This document shows positions 36,401 through 45,400 of a DNA stretch of 64,000 nucleotides, one piece after another. The stretch's first letter is position 1, and each line of letters opens with the position of its first letter. Where the stretch lies: NCBI RefSeq assembly GCF_037176765.1, contig NC_090023.1:107267866-107331865 (forward strand), written 5' to 3'. The notes under the pieces are model-generated. The model made no database searches. It had not been told where the DNA came from and worked only from the letters and a program-made list of their open reading frames with translations. The translations under genes were made by a program, and so were the position numbers. Origin of the DNA: Anolis sagrei. Lineage: Eukaryota > Chordata > Lepidosauria > Squamata > Anolidae.

Positions 36401-39400
36401 TGGGAGAAAAAAACTTCAGCACCATGTCTGCAGTAAATAATCAGATTCTACTCCAGTTGATCCTACTTTAGCTCAGTGTATCTTCACAGTCCCTTATTGC
36501 AGAGCCTCTTAAAATTTTCCCAATCACAATCCTTTCCCATATGAGAAATTTTTATGTGACTCCAGGTATATAAGTATATAAAATAGGTATAAAAAATCTA
36601 GTCTTGCTAAAAAGGCTGATTTTTCTTTTTTGTGGAATTCAGCTGAAACATTTTTTGCAGAGTCCACTATAAACAGTGCATTCTATTTCTAACAGATTTA
36701 TGTAAATGGGTGGTGTCCAGAAATCTCTTATTGTTGCCAAATTTTTGTGACCCCCAACAATGAGCTAACGGGACCCCATTGGTCATTGAGACTCACACTT
36801 GAAGAAATAGTGCCTTATTGTACATGTCCGAACAACAAAACAGAGAAAAGAGTAGAAAAATCTGCTTTCACCAGCAATGCCCAACAAGTATCTATAAGTA
36901 GGATCACCAGAATGGAAATCAAAAGGAAAGTGGCAACCAGTGAAAGAAAAAAATCATAACTGGATGCATGTTGGAAGAGTCCTTCAGCTGATTTCTGTAA
37001 GGCTCAAATGTTTTGCTTTACTTATGTAATGTTTAACTGATCTGGTTGTTTCATTTCACATGTGCTGTTTTATGTTTGGCAAAGAAAGATTGCTGAAAAG
37101 ATTTGAACTGCTCTTATTTTTCATGATGTAGAAACCTGTCCACATTCCTTATTATTTTTGCTTCTGGTATTACATTTACTCTTAAAGAAATAATGCCCAA
37201 AAAACAGATCTACTTCATAATTGAGGTATATCTGTATATTGTGGTGAAGGACAAGTTTATACATGTACTTCAAAAGCATAATGCAGTTTTCTCTGCAGCT
37301 GGAGAACACTCATAGAGATAAAGAGAAAAAGAAGCTGGAAAGCCTGAAAAGCAGCGGAACTGAGTTGAGTGTGAAAGATGGAATATTCTCTGATAGCTTT
37401 AATAGGAGAGGGTGAAATTATTGAAAAGGAGATCCTTTTCACAAGTTGTATTTCAGATAGCACATAGGGGATCAAGCTGATAAAGACTAATCTAATGGTG
37501 TGTTAATTCTGTCAAAGGAAAAGGCTTCCCTACTTCTGAAACAGCTTCAGCAGACTTTGGTGGAGTCTTCATCGTACTCTTCTCCTTGTATAGCCCTTTG
37601 GTGCACAGGAAAAACATGATGGTAATTTGGGCATGAGGAAAATGAAATGACAATGAACTTAGGCAGAAAAAAATGAAATGCAAAGGTAAAGAATTGGGGA
37701 CGCCTGGCTCGACAACAGTATGCGTGAAAAAAATCTTGGAGTCCTCATGGACAACAAGTTAAACATGAGCCAACAATGTCATGGAGTGGCAAAAAAAGCC
37801 AATGGGATTTTGGGCTGCATCAATAGGAGTTTAGTGTCTAGATCCAGGAAAGTCATGCTATCCCTCTATTCTGCCTTGGTCAGACCACACCTGGAATACT
37901 GTGTCCAAGTCTGGGAATCACAATTGAAGGGAGATGTTGACAAGCTGGAATGTGTCCAGAGGAGGGCAACTAAAATGATCAAGGGTCTGGAGAAAAAGCC
38001 CTATGAGAAGCGGCTTCAAGAGCTGGGCATGCTTAGCCTGCAGAAGAGAAGGCTGAGGGGAGACATGATGAGGGCCATGTGTAAATATGTGAGGGGAAGT
38101 CATAGGGAGGAGCGAGTAGGCTTGTTTTCTGGAGACTTGGACACGGAACAATGGCTTCAATGGCTACAGGAAAGGAGATTCCATCTGAACATTAGGAAGA
38201 ATTTCCTGACTATAAGAGCTGTTCAGTATAACTCTCTGCCCCGGAGTGTGGTGGAGGCTCCTCCTTTGGAGGCTTTTTAAACAGAGGCTGGATGGCCACA
38301 TGTTGGGGGTGTTTTGAATGCAATTTTCCTGCTTCTTGGCAAGGGATTGGACTGGATGTCCCACAAGGTTTCTTTCAACTCTGTGATTCTATGATTCTTG
38401 GAAGGTAAAGTTTCAGAAAGAAGGAATGTTGCAACTGTAACATCTGAGGCATATTACAGCCCTCCACTCCTGGTCAGAAGCAAGGACCAAGGAGCATCAT
38501 CTATTTTTGTCACACTCTTCCCGGTGCTCAAGCTGCAATCAGAAAGATTCTGATTTCCCCCTTCATGTTTAGTGGTCCACCACAACCAACAGGGGCATGT
38601 TTTTTTTTTTGGGGGGGGGGGGGGAGGGATTGGCCGAGTGGGTAAAGGTGGTGGTTAATGCCTTACTTCGGGAAGGCAACATTCCAGCGAGCTTAAAACA
38701 AGCTGTAATAAAATCACTGTTGAAAAAAAACCATCACTGGACCCCACTCAATTCGTCAACTATCGGCCTGTTTCCAATCTCCCCTTTTTGGGCAAAGTCC
38801 TGGAACGTGTGGTGGCCTCACAACTCCAGGTATTCTTGGAAGACACGGATTATCTGGATCTGGCACAGTCTGGCTTTAGATCGGGACATGGAACCGTGAC
38901 AGTCTTGGTCGCCTTAGTTGATGATCTACGCTGGGAGCTAGACAGGGGGAGTGTGTTCCTGTTGGTTCTGCTGGACCTCTCAGCAGCCTTCGATACCGTT
39001 GACCACGGTATCCTTCTGGGACGCCTCTCCGGAGTGGGCCTGGGGGGCGCTGTTTTACAGTGGCTCCAGTCCTTTCTGGAGGGTCGCACCGAGATGGTGT
39101 TATTGGGAGACACCTGTTCAACCCCACATCCTTTGTCTTGTGGGGTTCCTCAGGGATCAATGTTGTCTCCCATGTTGTTCAACATATACATGAAGCCACT
39201 GGAGGAGATCATCCGGAGTTTCGGGGTGTGGTGTCATCTGTATGCAGATGATGTCCAACTCTGTCACTTCTTCCCACCCGCTACTAAGGAGGCTCTCCTG
39301 AACTGGTGCTTGGCCACTGTGACGGTCTGGATGAGGGCGAACAAATTGAAATTGAATCCAGACAAGACAGAGGTACTCCTGGTCAGTCGCAAGGCCGAAC

Positions 39401-42400
39401 AGGGCATAGGGTTACAGCCAGTGTTGGATGGGGTTACACTCCCCCTGAAGACTCAGGTTCGCAGCTTGGGTGTGATCCTGGACTCATCGCTGAGCCTGGA
39501 ACCTCAGGTCTTGGCGGTGACCAGGGGAGCATTTGTACAGTTAAAACTTGTGCGCCAGCTGCGCCCGTACCTTGAGAAGTCTGACTTGGCCACGGTAGTC
39601 CACGCTCTAGTTACACCCGTATAGACTAAATGCTCTCTACGTGGGGTTGCCTTTGAAGACAGTCCGGAAGCTTCAACTAGTCCAACGAACGGCAGCCAGG
39701 TTGTTAATAGGAGCGGCGCTCAGGGAACATACAACCCCCTTGTTGTGCCAGCTCCACTGGCTGCCGGTTTGCTACCGGGCCTAATTCAAAGTGCTGGCTT
39801 TGGCCTATAAAGCCCTAAACGGTTCTGGCCCAACTTACCTGTCCGAACGAATCTCCCCTTACGAACCATCGAGGACTTTAAGATCATCTGGGGAGGCCCT
39901 GCTCTCGGTCTCGCCTTCGTCACAAGCACGTTTGGTGGGGACGAGAGACAGGGCCTTCTCAGTGGTGGCCCCTTGGTTATAGAATGCCCTCCCTAGGGAA
40001 ATCAGATTTGCTCCCTCCCTCTTGACATTTCAGAGGCAAGTTAAAACGTGGCTATTCGAGCAAGCGTTTACAAATACAGAGTAGCTAATATAGAAAATCG
40101 AATGACCTGACAATGGAATTGGACAATGTTTGAGAATAATGAGACACTGATGATGTTGCTTTTATTGCTGTTGTGATGTCTTATACTGTTTAATGTTTTT
40201 TATCTATTATGTTTTATGTGTATACTGATTTGTTGGAAACCGCCTTGAGTTGCCAATTGGCTGAGAAATACATTAAATAAACACAGCAAATAAATAAATA
40301 AATAAATAAATAATGTTTCATTCCAGTGCAGGACAATGGTAGTAGTGGCTATTTTGAGTGCATGTGCCGTGCTGGCCTTTTTAAGCCACCTGTTCATTGC
40401 AACTCCCCTCCACAATCCAACAATAGTTTAATTCATCATGCCTTAAGGGCAGTGCTGACGCCTTACTCTCAGGCCCTGTCTGAAGAGGAAACAAAATACT
40501 CTGGAAATTGTAAGCAGGGCTTTCAGCATTACCAAAACCTGCATGGCCATCAACATGTTCAGCCTGACCTGCAGTATGTCCCCTCCTTTGAAGGAGGAAG
40601 TTCAGTTACAATTGATTGAGTTATTATTGGAAAGGAGATGACACGTTCTACTAGGGTAGATTCTAATTTGGCAGTACTTTCTAGTAATGCCACCACCATT
40701 GACATTTGTAAGGCAGCTACCTGGACTACTCATCTTCCTTCATACAACATTACAACAATGACAAGTTCTGTGAGCAAATGCCACCTCCACAAGAAGGATG
40801 CTACAGGAGGTGGTTAAGGACTAGTATACAGTCACTTCCCTTCCTATATACCACATATTAAGGGCATGAGTTTGTGCCAAGTTGTGGGTATTCTTCCTCT
40901 CACCAATCCAAAGAATGCCACAATGTATACCTAGTATGAAGGTGCCTCCTGGGTTGTTGGAAAGGAATCTACCCTCACTCATTGTGGCTTCTGATCCTGT
41001 ATCTTTGTTTGATAAGTTGCATCTCATAGTAAGAACAATTTTGCCTGTTTCCTAAAATCCCTTTGGGTGGGAAAGGGAGGAGAGTAATTTAGTCCAGCCT
41101 CTGCCTTCACCCATTACCAGTGTTTCATTTCTGACAGACTAACCTTGAGGGAAACTATCCTTGTCATAAAAATAGTTCTCCATCTGTTCTTATGCCTGTA
41201 AAAATACCCTTACTCATAGTTCAAACTCCCCATGAAAAAAGTATTGTTCTGTTTATTTCAGAGGTTCTACAAGGGCCACAAGTGGAGAATGTACTTGATC
41301 TAAAGTGACTCAAGAAGAATTGATTTTATGGCTTTGGATTTTTTTTTCTCCTCTGAATCCCAGCTTAATGGAAAATTGGCTGGCCAAGATCTGTCCTAAG
41401 CTTTAATAATGTTTCAGGACAAAAATGATGCCTATCTAATGCTTCATACTTTTTAAAGAAACACACTAGCTTTAGCTTATTCAAAATAACAGATATGAGT
41501 AAGTATATAGATTATAGGAATTTGGTCACTAGTTTTTACTAAGTATGACTTTGCACAAGCTTCTCATTAAAAATTTAAGAGGGCTGTAAGGTGTGTAATT
41601 GTTGGAATAAAAAGCCAGTTTCCTTGCTACTGCTTTCTTGTACACAATAAAGTGGTTGCTAGTAATGTTACTGCATTTTGAATTTGTAGTGTTTGTATTT
41701 TTTCCCATATGAAAATGGAAGTAAGAAGAAGTAGTAGTAATAGTTTATTTGTACCCCGCCATCATATCCCCAAAAGGACTTGGAGTGGCTCACAGAAGCA
41801 CTATGAAGTGAAACACTCAAAACAACAATACACAAGCATATGAAGCAGTATGCAAATATTTTAAACTATTCCAAGTTCCAGGCTTTGTGAGGTTTCTGGC
41901 ATAGACTCTCATTGGACTTACTCCTGCAGAATGTCAGTGCTTTGAAACAGCAGTACAGGTGGTGTTTGAAGAGTTATCAGTCACATCCTTTCTTCTTTTA
42001 AATGACAGGTGTGAAGTCATCTTGAAGAGAGGCATTTGAAGTTAGGAGAAATAATTTGAAGCTTATGTGGGATAAGAAGTTTCTCTTTAAAGCCATCCTT
42101 GTCCCATCCTCTCCCTTCCCATCCTGCCTTTGTACTCTTATTTCTGATTATCTCGAGTTCTCTTTCTCTTCTGCCTTTAAAGCAGAGTAGTAGAGTTCAA
42201 TGCATGGACAATACAGTGCTGTTCTCTATAACACAAAGCAGAGCTTGACTGTCTGAATACATGATTTGAGTTGTCTTGGAGCTTTCAAAGCTATTATCTT
42301 TTAATAAAGACAGGATTCGATTATTACTGTATATAGATGGGCTCGTGCAAGCTGAATAGGGTAGGAGAGTGCAAAAATTGTCATGGTAGGTTCGAACCAT

Positions 42401-45400
42401 CTTCTGAAATGCTGCCAAGTCTTCCCTCATGATGCCTCTTCCTCAGCTGCTTTTCAGTTTTGGTTAGTCCCCTTCTAAAAGATCAAGACTGGGAACTGTC
42501 TTTCATGCACTAGTGAATTTAACATTGGACATTGGGCTGTTTTGTAATATGTTCTATACGAGACAAAATTTGAAAATGATGAGAAACCTCACCATAGATC
42601 TTGACAGCTACAGATTGGTTTTGAAACAGCTGCACACTAATGTGTTTCCAGGTGCTGTCATCTTCAAAACATTAAATGGCTTGGAATTATTTTAAGGAAT
42701 GTGTTGTCTCACACCCACAATCAATATATACACTTGTTTTGGACCATCTGCCACATCATTGCTAGTCATTCAAAAAGTATTTCCTTGTAAAGCTCAGTTA
42801 AATACTCAAATTGAAACTTCTCAGTGTATATAATATATCATTGGTTCTATGTGTGAGATAATATCTTAGCCAGCAGGTATTCCCCTTCCTTCAGCTTCTT
42901 TTGCCATTATCTTACATCAATGATTAGTGATAAGAGTCTGTTTAAAACAGTGGTTCTCAACCTGTGGGTCTCCAGATGTTTTGGCCTTCAACTCCCAGAA
43001 ATTCTAACAGCTGGTAAACTGGCTGGGATTCTGGGAATAAAACTGAACTCTGAGAACAGTTCTGATCTGCAGTCTGAGAATACTGTATGGAGCTGAACTT
43101 CTGTTTTCTTAGCCAGGAAAGCTTGTGTACGGAGGCTTATTTCTGAAGAAGCAGGCATAGAATTGAACTGCCTCTTCTAAAAGGATCGGTATGCAAATGT
43201 GCTACAAGACCTCTTTGCATATATACAATAAAATAATTATTATATTCTAGGGAACTTGAACGTTGTGTGAAAGGGACTCCACAAAACATTTGAAAGGAAA
43301 ATCCTAGTATCACATCATTTCCTTATAAAAATTACGTATTGTTTAAATAGCATAAAGATAAAAACGAGTGGGGTACCAGTTTTTGTTTTACAGGAAACAA
43401 AGTGTTTTTAAAATCATAAACAGTGTATGTCACTAGTATCTGTGGTTGCAGAGATGCCATGTTTTGAATGTTGTGTCTAAGCGCATCCATACTCAGGTGG
43501 CTGCAATATTCATGACCTTTTTTAGGTCAAGTTTGTGAACCTACAATATTAGGCTTCTTTATATTGAAATTCTGATGCATTTCAGAATTCTTTAGATAAA
43601 AGAAAACCCTCAGTAATTCAGTTCATTCTTCAGTTTTTGCTTTGGATAAGCAAGAACAGGCCTAAAATTGTTAAAGAAAAGGACATCCAGTAACTCAGGA
43701 TTGTGTTGAAAAATAACTGTGTTCATTAGAAAAGACAAGGCATTGAAAACCATGTGCTTCACATGTATATATTTGTGTGTGTGTGTGTGGACTGGTTTGC
43801 AGCCCTACTGAACTGCTCTTAAATTTGATTAGGAAGTTTTCTTTGGTACTGATCCAGTGAGATTCAGTCCAGGAAGGAGCTACTTATCTCTTTACACATC
43901 CACCCCCTAATTCTGTTGTTATTGAGGCATTGCAGAGTAAAGATTGAAAGGAATGTCACTCAGCTACTCCTGACAGGGCTAATGTTAGGACATTTTTAGC
44001 AGCACCCTTACTCTTCATCTACCTTATCAATCAGTGTAGTAACCAGGCTGGCCTACATGTCTTCATATCAAAAATGTTTATGGGATAAGATTCTGGATTT
44101 TATGCCATATTTACCTGATGGACACAAGAATGCAGTTGCTGCCAAGCTACTCAGAATCAAAACATTGTGATGGAGTCTGCATGGGTGCAAAATCCCATTG
44201 GTTTGAAGGCACTGATGTCCCATCAAAGAACCACATCTGCACATAAGCAACCTGTTTTTATCAGATCGAATAGTGAGATAAGGCTATACATTATAGACAA
44301 TAATGCTTCTGCTATGTTGTCTTCAATGCTCAGTTACTTTGCTTACAGCAAGGTGGGGAAGGGGTACCTGTAAACTGTACTGTCCTTGATACCTTTTCTT
44401 CCCCATTTCATTTATATGGTTCTCCACTGCCTTCACGTGAAGTTAGTTACAGCTCCCTCAAATATGTGATTTTTGGTCACTGAGACTTTAAATTCCTCTT
44501 TTCTGGCTTCTGTTGGCATTCAAGCAAAATATGAAATGATACTAGTTAGCTAATATTAATATGCATACAGTACTGGCTATATCGCATCCATGCTAAAATC
44601 TAATTGTCATAATAGATCCCTTTGTTTTACAGGATTTTTGCGTCAGTTTCTAGAAGCTTGCAGTAACGAGGCATTTTTCCGTACTTGTTCAGTGCTTCTT
44701 CGCAATCCTAAACTGGATACGCAGATACTGGAAAAACTCAGCATTCTACTGCAAAAGCTCTCCAAAATTAAGTGAGTCTTTAATCTTTGGAGAAATGTAG
44801 CTGATTTTCAAAAATCTATCATTTTTTGTGGGTCAAGTCAGAATTTATGCACCATAGAAAACAACCTGCTTTGAAACTAATTAGAAAGCAGGCACGGAGG
44901 CTACAAAACAGGTCAGATTGCAGTCATGGTGGGGCAAAAAAACAGCGAAGTACAGATACCCGAAAAAGTATAGGCGGATAGAGTCTCAACTGGAATTGTG
45001 ACCAGCCAGCCACAGTATTCCAGATCCCTTTTAGGATGGCTTTGTCAATATCATTTCAAATCAAGGTTTTCCAGACCCTTTTTCTACTGAAGTCCCATAT
45101 CTCTTCCCTTGGGAATCTAGGAACACTTCATTAAATGTGTGGGGAAATTGGGAGGGCAGAGTTACACAGCCTTGATTTATATTAATGCACAACATTCTGA
45201 ACAATGACCAAAAGAAAATAAAGTCATGAAAAATATATGTGGTATATTTCTTTTTGTCTTCTTCCAACCTGCCCCTCCCCTCTCCAGCACACAGGCAGCC
45301 ATACACTATCTGTTGATGACAAACAATAGCAGCCAATTCTCCTTTGCAATAGTTCCAAAATTCTGGTCCCTAAATATTGTTTGGCCTCAACTCCTAGAAA

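Noticed and set aside
38602-38625. T/G homopolymer run as a biological 5' end of the L2
   Set aside because: It may be slippage or an assembly artefact; no clear target duplication supports a precise 5' edge there.
40326-40619. 97-codon ORF after the L2 as a gene
   Set aside because: No recognisable domain, no splice context, and it lies between an L2 tail and a DIRS-like remnant inside an intron.
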